From Irineochytrium annulatum (lineage: Eukaryota > Chytridiomycota > Chytridiomycetes > Chytridiales > Chytridiaceae): a DNA stretch of 45,267 nucleotides. This document shows positions 23,301 to 33,206 of the stretch, in pieces. A model generated the notes under the pieces. That model did no database searches and was not told the DNA's origin. It worked only from the letters and a program-made list of their open reading frames with translations. The position numbers and the translations under genes were made by a program. Every line of letters starts with the position of its first letter. The stretch's first letter is position 1. Location of the stretch: the NCBI GenBank assembly GCA_027600665.1, contig JADGJL010000089.1, positions 1 to 45,267 on the forward strand, written 5' to 3'.

Positions 23301-24259
23301 TGGATGTAGGTAAGGAGGACGACGACCTTGCGGAGGAACTCGTCGTTAAGGGGGCAGTTGTCAAGTGCACGATCGCGCACGCTCAGGAGGTGAACTTCTG
23401 GGTACAATGCGTGTTTTGTCATCAGGCGCTACTCCTGGACACGATGTGCCAAAACGGGTGCAACGCGCTGCACGCTGGGACGTCGCAGCGAGAGGGCAGC
23501 GACGGGGTAGATGAGTGTGCCGGAATGGGGAGTTGGCGCCCGGGGAACGAGTCAAGGACGACGGGCGTATTAAAGGGGGCGGCAAAGCTAATGGTCGATG
23601 ACGGCACTTTCGAGGCCACGATCTACGTCGAAAACGTGGACTCAGTCTTTCAGCTTCTTGGGGACGACGATCGCGGCGCGAGGGCGAAGGTAGAAGCGCG
23701 CCTGCGGGACGCGAGGCGCGTTCGCTACCACAACGACTTCTGGGCCTCCATTGCGGGGGCGGATGCGGTCGGAGGTGAGGCCGACTTCTTTGCGCCCCAG
23801 CGTAATGTGGAGGATGCGGATGACGGCGGAGGTGTGGACGACGCGGCACCGTCGACGGAGGAGGATCGTAAGATGTCGGATTGGATAGGAGAGTGTATAA
23901 AGCGATCGTGCCACGGGCGGCCGTTCCTCATCGCGTGTCGACATATGGCAAGCTACACACTGGCGCCATTAAACGGGGGCGGCAAGTGGAACAAGGGGGG
24001 CGCGCATGAAGCCGCTGGTGCGAGGGATGGCGAGCCGCCGGATGTGTATTGGAATGCGGCGAGGGTGTTTACTATCGGGGACCTCAAGCATCGAATGCTG
24101 CGAACGTCGGAAGGAACCACGGTGTCGATGATGGCGCTGCCTCCGCTGCATTTGCATGCGTTCTGCGTGGAGAGGGTGAATATCAAGGTGGAGCTGAGCA
24201 GGCTGGTAAAAAAGGCACAGGAGCGGATAGAAAGGGAGCGCGTCGGAGTACTAGATTAA
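20360..24259 (+). CDS. CTC1: CTC1-like subunit of the CST telomere maintenance complex
   Basis: A single exon of 1299 residues starting at MPTYTFDSNALDLSSAL; upstream open sequence in the same frame contains a likely intron, so the later ATG is preferred. Around residues 255-305 it reads SYRGVITSVVDPDGGIYELD, then GLRTGTRVRLHSVHMIP, which is the OB-fold segment I recognise from vertebrate and plant CTC1. Around residues 1014-1035 a CVFC...MCQNGC pattern suggests a zinc ribbon in one of the last OB folds. The end, LPPLHLHAFCVERVNIKVEL, fits the STN1-TEN1-binding C-terminus in style. CTC1 with STN1 and TEN1 binds single-stranded telomeric DNA and recruits polymerase alpha-primase to fill in the C-strand. 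The length is close to human CTC1 (about 1217). The call rests on remembered motif similarity in a fast-evolving family, so it is good but not certain. Confidence 0.72.
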   Translation: MPTYTFDSNALDLSSALASHLDPSTRLSTLPADTRPLLERHQPVSLILSVLPQNASPHALRALIEPLARSPTVCVHGEAVAISGLLEVPGKDVGYFTMSLLVGGDLIGRGKGLFAVSVLFEDTGQKTPALWELHQRMRVGDCYLLAGLEPQRVRLEGRRAEEGSSVVTVGTDGAGPEPRMMKLLRFVTGRSEAMEVDRGAAAEVCDALKGVITVDDALHEGGDDGLGEDSVLHDLRELLCEGHSSAAAGAPAGRADRTVVMSYRGVITSVVDPDGGIYELDGLHQLHLLHCPVSSAGRGLRTGTRVRLHSVHMIPLDGVEFVGAGRKAKLVGGRRSAAFVGCLYSTVEVIEYPRGWWVEGERTSDDDEDKNHVDGGGRVPVTVRCVEVRRRAESRRRLKGMSMHEWFLMKGVKDHIHRSFHGWDSPDGGFEGRDLAWSLRAAKALAARCGIMRDESGGAGGGGSAASRLLVALDHAVSCRVARRRPGWPSLIRIRSLLGIHAVRRALATASKVRVGESWFRIMGPRELGMEAGAGVGGRGPVVWVGSIEAREGGGGLRLVDSTGEVEAVVEGPGGQTVVFDGGGTACWALTGFEVVVECFGRSVKEEGKALVRTFVRFEADRCFRLDGGGEGETVALQVGKVVVGRPDDVDGGAGAGGQEEPVGKSSLILHAKHVGPLLMRFRPDGGLVKFGYLHGDGFLADPETGNMIECFADAVTTIGEFTNATAASVWPMLQVGGNYTVHNVLLKGGANEGYFFQFGAGSRIELMDPTRYFGDLDEDVWFAERRDGQPVTVERLIREVTAKWRNTFGVLTEHIITIDGCIQGKDWRPVETPWMLESRIDPEDLFERHGVGCGRFDRNLLIKLGELDQRGGGANGEDNRVLDVYMDMRARQCPLGLLPGSAIRLRRLGLKVSSRGAVYAVATPETSVELLPRSLIQRRPPGLGRRLDAQALSSRRRCRLVDFYRAAASPPGCRTVVEGMDVGKEDDDLAEELVVKGAVVKCTIAHAQEVNFWVQCVFCHQALLLDTMCQNGCNALHAGTSQREGSDGVDECAGMGSWRPGNESRTTGVLKGAAKLMVDDGTFEATIYVENVDSVFQLLGDDDRGARAKVEARLRDARRVRYHNDFWASIAGADAVGGEADFFAPQRNVEDADDGGGVDDAAPSTEEDRKMSDWIGECIKRSCHGRPFLIACRHMASYTLAPLNGGGKWNKGGAHEAAGARDGEPPDVYWNAARVFTIGDLKHRMLRTSEGTTVSMMALPPLHLHAFCVERVNIKVELSRLVKKAQERIERERVGVLD

Positions 24260-25082
24260 AGTACATATTTAAGTCAGTTGAGCAGTCGTTTTGTGTTTAT
24301 TACATCAATTGCGTAGGCGCGCTTTACATTGTGTGCAAAGACTGCAGCACATCAAGCACAGAAGGTGTCGGTCTGCTACACGTATTCATAAAAGTCGCTT
24401 GATGCTTCCTTGTTGAGTCTACATTTAAGTTTTTCTGTCATTCTACAGGTATTGAGTTATACATCGGTGCGTTCGGTCTTCTTCGGGATCCCATTCTCCA
24501 TCCTTGCCTGTTACTTCTTTCTGGAAAATCGCCCTTCATCGCGACGATCCTATTTGGATCATCCGAGCTATACAGCGTTGGAGGGCGTTAGAGGGGCTTT
24601 GTGCCTTTCATCAACGCGCACCAAGCCCCGGTTCCCTCGTCCCTTACTAAGGCCCTTGAAGGCCGATACGGCGCAATGGCTCTGCTGCGTAGGGGAACGC
24701 TCATTTTGATCGTTGGGTGAAGTACTTTTAACCAACATGTAATCATTTATATGTACGCCCATATTATACGTGGTGCTACATGATTCAAAAACTCACACCT
24801 GCAAGAGCATGCCAGCGTTGCCGGCGGCAGTAATTCATTTACAGGACCGGGCCTATGCAAGACTAAGTAAGCCTATCTCGCCCCGATGAGCGATAAGTGG
24901 CAACACGCAGGCTTGATATGATGGATAAATATTTTCAGTCTATTTCGTGCATTAAGTTACGATAAAAGTGAGGATGCAGGGGCTAACGGTAAACGGAGAA
25001 CAAACCACAAACACACAAAAAAACAGGCTGAGGATGTGAACCGTATTTGACTATCCCCCATCCAATCTGGTCCGGTCCGCGC
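24260..25082. other. Convergent spacer, no gene seen
   Basis: It lies between the convergent ends of the CTC1-like gene and the transporter fusion gene, and is AT-rich. Short frames (for example 24410-24709 on the plus strand) have no motif. A near-palindrome AAGGCCCTTGAAGGCC sits at about 24650. It probably holds both 3' UTRs. Confidence 0.4.
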
Positions 25083-27515
25083 TCAAACGTCGGAGCACTG
25101 ACACCTGCCCCACTTGGAGCACGCCTCGACAAACGTCACATCCGAGCACCCGAAGACGATTGACCAGGACTGCGACATGGCCTCGACGAACTCCTTGCTG
25201 TTGCTCGAGGACTTGTCGGACGCGATGACGTCGTACAGGTTCTTGTAAACCTGCCTAGGCAGCTTGCGGATGCGCTTGCCGTTGACGATAAACTGCTCCA
25301 TGCCGGCCGACTGATGCAAAGCGTTAGTTCAACTTGCTTTAAAGGGTGGGTAAATGATTTTAAAACTTACAGCGAAGCCAAAGTTCGGGCAAAGCTCCCG
25401 CTCGACGATGGCGTAGATTTGGGCGATCCTCGGGTGGTCATGGCTCTCATCGCACCCATCGCACCCGCACCTCCTCATATCGCCCTCCACCGCCGCGCTT
25501 ACGTTTTCCTTGCTCGGCCTCGGCACCTGCTTGATGCCATCCAGCCCGTGATCGCCTCCGACGTGAAGGAAGACGTTGTTCCTCGCGACCTCGGACTGCT
25601 GGTGGTACAGGTACTGGAGGTATGCGCCGTTGCGCCCACCCTTGTTGCCCTGGAGCCTGACGACGCGATCGCAGCCCGTCTGCGACAGCACCTTCTCGTC
25701 CGTCATCGACGACGAGGAACCCTCGTCGCTGTCCGAGGACCCGTAGTTGATGACGACGAAGTGGGCCTTCTCGGCCGCCAGCGCCGGGATCGATCGGAGC
25801 TCGCGGATGAACGCGGCCGTGGCCTCGAGGTCCGAGTTCTCCTGGGGGATGACAACGTCGAGGCCGTCGCGGTACTCGGACGAGAATCGGAGCGCCTGGT
25901 CGACGTCGCTGTTGCCGGAGTTGAGCAGCTGGGACCCGGAGCCGCCGACGAGGACGGCGCCGGCACCGTGCTGGACTTGGCTGTTGGAGCCGGCAAGGGC
26001 CAGGTTGGCGTCCGAGGTGCGCTCGGGTGTAAGGTAGTTGGCCGGGTTCGGGGTCAGGTAGATAACGGTCGAGATGAGAGCCGCAACGGCGCCCGCGGAG
26101 AGGAAGGCCTTCTTAGCGCGGAGGTTGGAGGCGCCAAGGTAGGAGGCTACGACCTCGTTCACGGTCTCGGTCTTCGGGAGGCCGCCAGACTTGTACACGA
26201 CGAGGCCGCCGAGGGCGAGGGCGTAGCCGAAGAACTGAAGAGGGGTAACGGTCGTCTGCCAGATGAGGATCGAGAGGGCGACGAGAATGATGTCCTTGAG
26301 GACGCCGGACAGGCAGAGGACGAGGGATGAAGTCTTTCCAATCTACGAAATTGGCGTGGTTAGCACGGGAGTGGTGAACGGCGGCGAAGCTATACTGACC
26401 AGGAACACGACGGCAACATTCAGGCCGAAAGCAACGACAGCGTTAAGGAGGAAGACAGGGAATCCGACGACGGACAGAGCCTCGAGGCTGAAGGCCTCCC
26501 GCTCAAAGATCAGGCAAGCCACACCGTTCATGACGGCGCAGACGGGCGCGAAGAAGTATAAACTGCAGAGTGGGTCCATGTTGTAATTTTTCGAGTTGAG
26601 GAGGACCTGGACCATGACAAGGCGAATGGCCTCGCAGCCGATGCCGATGATCTGGACGATAACGCCGATCACAACGAACTCGATCTCGCCGTAAGAGGCG
26701 ATCATGACGCCGAACACGATCACGGAGACGTTCAGGAACGTCTTCAGCTCAATCGGGCTCGTTGTGAGGACCGCGTTGGCGAAGAGGACGGCGACCGGCG
26801 TCGAGGCCTTTTCATAAGCAATGACGACGTGTTAAATCCACGCCCGTCGGTGATGAAGTACAACAGTCAAATCATACCTTCAGCATCTGAATGAAGGCCA
26901 CACTTAGGTATAAATACGCCTGGTTCGAGGCGATCAAGGAAAGCGAGAAGAAGACCCCAATTGGCACGATCGACCTCAGCCAGGTGTTAAAGTCCATGTT
27001 AACCTTATGTCTCCCATCGAGCAGCGTCGTGGTCGCCGCTAGAACGCGGGTGGCGATCGTGGCGAAGGTGAGATGCCATGTTGTGAGGAAGATGGGATAG
27101 GCTGGTTGTCACGGATTAGCAAGAGAAGGCCAGGATGAGGTAGAAGGACAATACTCACGGAAGCCAGCGCTGTGGAGAATGTACTTGTTGAAGAGGATGA
27201 CGGAGCTGGATAGCACAATCCATATGCTGTTGCGGGATAAGGATGTCAGCCTTTAGCTCCAAATCCAAGAATGCTTTCTCCCCGCCATCGAGCCAGCACG
27301 CCTAATCAATAAGCTGGGCTCAACTTCAGCTGGGCTCAACTTCGCGCCATGCATGCGATCTCGACCTCGCGAGCCTTGCATGCAAGCCCGGCATGCAAGA
27401 TCCTCATCACCCCCCAACTCAAGCAGGGCTACTGATCAAATATCGTCCTCGGATCTTACATGACGTAGAAGGCCGCGTGCAGTTTCCGGTCCGGAGCGGC
27501 GTTGTCGACGGCCAT
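25083..27515 (-). CDS. SLC35/TPT-type nucleotide-sugar transporter fused to DUF3431-like domain
   Basis: Exons 27515-27460, 27226-27159, 27101-26878, 26807-26400, 26342-25371 and 25310-25083 join in phase to 651 residues. The first roughly 310 form a triose-phosphate-translocator fold of the drug/metabolite transporter superfamily: VILFNKYIL, FPYPIFLTTWHL, FIQMLKASTPVAV, ASYGEIEFVVIG, KTSSLVLCLSGVLKD, and the ending LALGGLVVYKSG. A further hydrophobic segment (FLSAGAVAALISTVIYL) follows, then a soluble part. Its last roughly 180 residues read NKGGRNGAYLQYLYHQ, VFLHVGGDH, ELCPNFGFASAG, VNGKRIRKLPRQVYKNL and EAMSQSWSIVFG, the pattern of DUF3431 ('N.GrEa..YL.yI', 'F.hG', 'rR.P..fY..L'). Ten carrier helices plus one put this domain in the Golgi or ER lumen. 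Substrate is unknown. Intron 1 is 233 nt; the others 57-70. Confidence 0.85.
27312..27343. repeat. 16-bp tandem repeat inside intron 1 of the transporter gene
   Basis: AGCTGGGCTCAACTTC occurs twice head to tail (27312-27327 and 27328-27343). It lies within the 233-nt first intron, which is by far the longest intron of that gene. Confidence 0.85.
27375..27386. repeat. Perfect 12-bp palindrome CTTGCATGCAAG in intron 1
   Basis: CTTGCATGCAAG reads the same on both strands. Two more GCATGC cores lie close by (near 27350 and 27391), so three copies of this core fall within about 45 bases. It could be a binding site for a dimeric factor or simple sequence drift. Confidence 0.6.
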
Positions 27516-28079
27516 TGGGAGAGGGCGGAGGGTGGTGAGGACTGGGTGGCTGTCGGGAGGAGACGGGGACGGGGAGGGCCGTGGGCTGGAGAAGACGGAG
27601 GCGTGAAGTGGTGAGTCGGGCCTTCAGATGAGGAACGGGCTTTAAGTGCCGATCGACGATGGGGTGAGGCCGCGTCGTCCCAATGTTTGTTGTGCACGCG
27701 GTGAATGCGAGATTCTCGACCTTGTATTTTTTCGCGCGAAATTGCTAAAAAACTGAACTCCGCCTGCATACCGCATGCAGGAGAAAGGAGAAAGGATTCT
27801 CGGCCGCGTCGGTGATCTCGGATGGGCGGATGCAACTGATGCAGCAGGATCCATCACCTGGGACCTAAGACGGTAGCTACAAAAAAACACAGAACACCGA
27901 ATTCCCACGCAGCAAAAACATCCATCTATTATAAGTTAAGCAGGCGGCAGGTCCGCAGAAATGTCCTCGTCTTGAGAAACGTAACAATCCAATAACGACA
28001 GCAAAACAGAAAGATGAAGGAAAGTTTAAAAAAGAGTTACACATTATTATCAGCAAACTGGACTGACAAAAGAATTAAA
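27516..28079. other. Spacer between two minus-strand glycan-related genes
   Basis: It holds the promoter of the transporter fusion gene and the 3' flank of the GT2 gene; the part near 27900-28080 is A-rich. Antisense and shadow frames near 27419-27908 overlap the first exon and have no motif. No RNA gene is seen. Confidence 0.4.
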
Positions 28080-31000
28080 TTATTTCGACTTGTCCCGCAA
28101 GAAGTCGAAGCTGACCACCAACTCCATCACCAGCAGCAAGAAGACCGGAATCGTCTGATAGAACGCCAGCCCGCCCACGATCCTCCATACCGACGCGGCC
28201 ACAACCATCCCCAAGACGAGCGACTTCCACACAATAGCCGTCCACCTCGCCTTATTGTACTTCGATGTCCTTGAATCCCCCTTCTTGATCCCCCTTTCCA
28301 GCGACAACCTCTCCCCCAGCGACAGCCTTTCAGCCAACGCGTTCATCTCCACCTGCTGCTGCGCCGTCGTCGCAACCGCACTCCGTCCCCCGCTCGCCTC
28401 CGACGCGAACGTCCCAGACTGCCTCCTCCGATCCTTCTCCCCCGACGGCACCCAGTCCATCCTCGTCCCCAGCAGCGAATCCTTGACCGCGAACAAGTGC
28501 GCAAAGTACTGCACGGGCTGACACTTCAACACGTACCACCCGTACGCGGACTCGCGGCGGAACCAGACCCACAGGGCGACGGTGCCGAGGATGGCCGGGA
28601 TGGCGAAGCCGACGTTGAACCACCGCACGAGGTCCGGGCGGAGGCAGAGGAGGAGGAGGCCCGGCAGAGGTGTGATAACGACGCTCAGGGCCGTGGACCA
28701 GTAGTAGAGAAAGCCCGTGAGGAAGCAGAGCCGCTGTACGAGCGTGACGCGAGCGCCGGGCGACCAGAAGTGGCGGCTCGCGACCAAGGTCGTGGCACCG
28801 CACGCCCAACGATACTGCTGGTTGAAGAACATCGGGAGGTCGTGCGGGCACAGTCCGACGGCGAGGTTGACGGGGAGGTACTTCAAAGACCACCCGGACG
28901 CGATGCAGATGAACCCCGTGAGGATGTCCTCGGAATGCTCGGCGGCGACAGTGCCGCCGACGAGCTCGAGAGCCTCGCGGCGGTACAGGGCGCAAGAGCC
29001 AACACAGACGGCGCCTTGGCAGGAGTCAAGAGAGACCTGGATCAGGCGGTAAAAGAACTCCTGCGAGAGGCTCGCGCCGCGCTCGACCCAAGTCTGCTCC
29101 TCGGACACGCGGAAGAACTATTTGTGTATGTCAGCACGTCGATACCTCGATAAGAGGAAAGAGGAACGAACCTGCGGCGTCTGCACGATTGCGAGCTTCG
29201 GATCCTGCAGCATATATGGCACCGTCTCCCTCAAGAATTCAGGCCTGGGGCAGAAGTCCGCGTCAAAGATCACAAAGAACTCGCCCCTCGTCCTCTGAAA
29301 CGCGTGCCTCAAATTTCCAGCCTTCTTCAGATGCGGACGATCCCGCCTCCTCATGTAATTGAACCCAAACGCCCTCGCGAGCTTCTCAACCTCCACGGGC
29401 TTTGGCCCGTCATCCAGCACGTGCACGCGTATCGCGGGCCAGTCGAGCCTCGCGACGTGCGTGTACGTGTTCAAAAGCACGCGGGTGGGCTCGCCGCAGC
29501 AGGGGAGGTAGACGTCGACGGTGGGTAAAGTGGACACTTGGCCCGTGACGATATCTTGGGTTAGGGGCCGGTCGAGGGTGCGGAGGTGGGCGCGATAGTC
29601 GAAGGGAGGGGATCGGAGAACGAGGTAGACGCAGGTCCCTGTACAAATGAGGTCGGCGACCGCGTAGATGACGACGATGTAGAAGGATGGGGCGATTATA
29701 ATAAAGAGCCACATGCCGACTTGGGAGAGGAGGAACGAGATGCTGCAGACAAAAAATTAATAAGCACTATCGCTGTTACAAGGAAGGGGTGAGAAACACT
29801 TACATAATGTAGACATAAAGCAGTGCTTTGTCGCTTTTAACGTACAACAGCTTCTCCTCGTCCGTCGGCGCCGACGGCATTACCAGGGTCGACTCGATCT
29901 CCGATATTAAAGAGATGATAGAGGGCGGGACGACACTCTGTGCGCCGTCAATGGTCGAAGCAACCATGAAAGAGCTCTCGACCTCGTGCCGCTATCTCAA
30001 GCGTCAGCTGACTTTTTTGCTGAAGTCCAAAAGGAAAAGAAAAAAGAAAAAATAAAGTAACTACTCACAACGTCGTCCCTCGGCGTCTGGAACCTCGCCG
30101 TCACGGTCGGCACCCTTGACGGCCCAGTCGGCACCCTCGGCCCCACCGCCCTCCCATACTCCCCCATCCCATTATCCAACCCATCCACCGCCACCGCGAC
30201 CTCCGCCGGCATCGGCCTCGCCTCAACTTCAATCCGATCCGCCGCCGTCACGGCCTCAGCCGCCCGCGTCGACGCCGTGGCCACCTTCTGCTTCGACACC
30301 GCCGCCGCCGACGTGGACGCCAGATTCTGCATCTGCGCCTGCATGTCCTCCTGCTGCCGCTCGAACCCGCCGTACATCATCCGCTGGTACTCCTGCATGT
30401 ACTTCCTGTACTCATCGCTGTTGTAGTACGCTGAGTAATCCACCTGCTGGCCCGACGCGCCCTGCACGGCCGGCACCGCCGGCCCCCGCTGCTGCCTCAT
30501 GTACTCGGCCCACTGCCTCTCCTGCTGATCCAACTCCATCTCTACCTCCGTCTGCCCTCCCTGCCCGTGTCGTGGTGGTGGCGGCTGATAGCGCCCCGTG
30601 CTCTGCACGTGCTCCACCACCCTTTGACCCGCGTCCGCAATCTTGGCGGGCCGGCCCGTGTCGTTCGTGATGTACCCCGACGCCGAAGTCTCGTTCTGCG
30701 ACTGCGACTCGAACGAGGTGTCGGACTCGGAGGCGTCGTCGTCGACGCCGTCCGACGAGATGACGTCGTCCGGGATGGACGTCGCCGGCGAGGGAACTGC
30801 GGACGACGACGGGCCGACGGCGGCGCGATGGCGCGGGGACGGGGTGCGGCTCTTGTCACGTGAGGTCCGAGAAGGATTCGCGAGGCTGGTGGAGGGTTGC
30901 TGGTTCGGGGAGAAGGCACGCGGTCCTGCAGGGGCCGCGGGGACGTTCGTTGGCTTGGGGGACGACGATATGCCTGGCGCGAGTGAGCGCCGCGGCGAGT

Positions 31001-32614
31001 TTGCGGGTGATGTTGGCGGTCGTGGCGCGGCATTAGCGAAGGCTGCCTGCTGCGGGTGCGGTCGACTGACCGGGGGAAGGATGTCCATGCGGTCGACCTC
31101 AGGCTCTGGTGCGGCCGAGGACGAGTCGCAGGCGATGGATGGGGGAGAGGAGGAGGCGGAGGGTGAGCTAGAGGACGAGGAGGCGGAAGACGAGGAGGAC
31201 TTGGGTGGTGTGATCGGATAGACCATTCCGTCCGGGCTTAGGACACGGAGGGAGAGAACGCGGCTTGGTTCCGTATATCGGTGGCGTGAGGGCCGGTCGT
31301 CGGAGATGCTGCTGTCGTCATCTTCGCCCTGGCCCGTACTGCTAGAGGTGGAGAATGCGGGTCCCACGCTGGGAGTGGAGTCAGAGGAAGTCTCGACCGT
31401 TTGCAGGTGTCTGGCACTTAAGAATGCGTTCTGAACGAGATTAACGTTGGAGCCATATGTTAGCACACCGTTGTCCCATATTGCACCAATACTACGCATA
31501 CCGGCTCGTTCGGATGCAAAGATCGCACGCGGGCGACGGATGCGTTCATCGAACCGTGCTGATGACCCGTAGCGGTGCTGCGGCCCCGCCGTCCGTCGGC
31601 GGCGCCGACCACCCTCCTCGGTGCCCACTCCCACTCTGGATCCACGTGCTCCTCGGACTTTAGGAATGTCCGGTCGACCGACCCTTTGGCGCCCCCAGCA
31701 GCAGGTGTGAGGGGCCCCGAGGAAGACCCCGGCGCACCGAAGAAGGACCGGGCGACAATGCGGGCGGTGTGATCATTGCCCAGCATTGGCCTGGCGGACG
31801 CCGAGATGGTCGAAGGCGGCGGCGGGGATGCTGGGCCGTTGGCTGGGATGGACGAAGCTTCGGACGGGGACTCGTTCCATCGGCCGGCGTCCAGCAGTGG
31901 TCCGGGTGCGAGAGTTGCTGCGGCGGGTAACCCCTGATGAGGACGCTGAGTCTGCGCCGGCATGGCGACGGCGACGGGCGGGGCGGAGAGGACCGGCGAC
32001 ACCGGCGAGGTGGAGTTGTCGTCAGAGGCGTGAGAAAAAGACTTTCCCACGCTGCTCCCAACACCTTCGAATGCAATCGACGGGGGCGACCAGGCCGGCG
32101 CCGGCGCCGCGACCACGGAGGATGGCGTCGTCAGGCTGGAGGATGCCGGCGTCGACTCACGGGACGGTGAGGCCGCGCGGGAGACGGAGTCCGTCGTCGG
32201 CGTGAAATCCGAGGACCCCTCCGTATACGTCGGCCGGGGCGGCTCCCATTCGTCGTCCCCGTCGCTGCCGTCATTCTCTATGGCCCCCTCTTCCTCCGCG
32301 TAATCTCCAGAGCCGCTGCTGCTGCGTCCAGCGCTGTTGTCAGCGGAATCCGGTGTTGTGGCGTCCTCGCTGTCCTCGCTGTCCGAATGCCGTGCAAGCC
32401 TGTCGGTCGTCCACCCGGCCACCACGAGGCTCTCGTGATGCTGCTGCTGAAGAAGTTCTTGTCCAGCCGGCTGTGAGGATGTCGACTGTCGAGGCGTGTC
32501 GTCGTCGAAGGACGATGTGATGGACTGCCGTGGTGTGCTGCGCTCGTCCGAGGTTGATGCCGACGTCGAGCTCCATCTCGGTTGCACTTGCTTGTAGAGG
32601 ATAGGCCTCGTCAT
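28080..32614 (-). CDS. Cellulose-synthase-like GT2 glycosyltransferase with long disordered N-terminus
   Basis: Exons 32614-31502, 31430-30069, 29991-29804, 29742-29172 and 29117-28080 join in phase to 1423 residues. Residues 1 to about 850 are Ser/Pro/Ala-rich and disordered, with a short Tyr/Gln-rich helix-forming stretch (YYNSDEYRKYMQEYQRMMYG). Then come membrane helices (KALLYVYIIISFLLSQVGMW, IIIAPSFYIVVIYAVADLIC), the cytosolic GT-A domain, and more helices near the C-terminus. Catalytic signatures are VHVLDDG (first Asp), FDADFCPR (DxD), EHSEDILTG (the TED-type base) and NQQYRW (QxxRW). This set defines processive GT2 beta-glycan synthases of the BcsA/CESA type; a cellulose, mixed-linkage or other glucan product cannot be told from sequence. 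No PilZ domain is seen. It probably sits in the plasma membrane and exports a wall polysaccharide. Confidence 0.92.
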
Positions 32615-33206
32615 GGCGATGAAGCCGGGGGCGGCGGGCCCGTTGGAAGGGAGGGGGGATGATGTCAGGACCTCGAAACAAACAGCCCGCCATCATGTGC
32701 GCCACAACGCCACAATCACGCGCTGAATGGCTCAACCAGACCTTCACATGCAGTGATATATTTTCCGCCACCCGCCATTCCAGTGGTGTCGCATATTTCC
32801 TCTTCATTGACACTCCCACGTTTGTTACGTGAGCATTTGGGGCAATTAACGAAATTTACGCGTCCCGATCAAGGCCCGTTGGTCCCGAAATCACCGTCGC
32901 CACCGTCGGCGCCCTCGACACCGGAACCACCCAGAGAAGCGATCCCGAGAAGAAAGGGACAGCTTTTGGAATGAAGCTTACTCTCGGATGACAGAGAAGC
33001 TTGCCGCTGACGAGGACCCATCATATTTCTTTTTTTCAGCGCACTTCTTCTTTCTGTGTACGCGACTTACCGCTTGACGTCCTTCCTATGTTTAGTAGAA
33101 GAAAGGACGCACTTTTGGTGCCTTTTACTACTACTGTGAGGAACGTTGAAACCAATCAACGCCGTCGTCAGGAGTCTCGAAGTTGTGTCTCTGCCGCTCC
33201 AATCTG
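32615..33206. promoter_or_regulatory. Divergent intergenic region between GT2 and copper transporter genes
   Basis: The two flanking genes point away from each other, so this roughly 590-nt region should hold both promoters and leaders. It is AT-richer near 32990-33130, with a T-run close to 33030. I see no recognised operator; a GCTG-core copper-response element search was not possible by eye with confidence. Confidence 0.4.

Noticed and set aside
24410..24709. 99-codon plus-strand ORF in the spacer after CTC1
   Set aside because: No motif, no splice logic; lies in the probable 3' flank.
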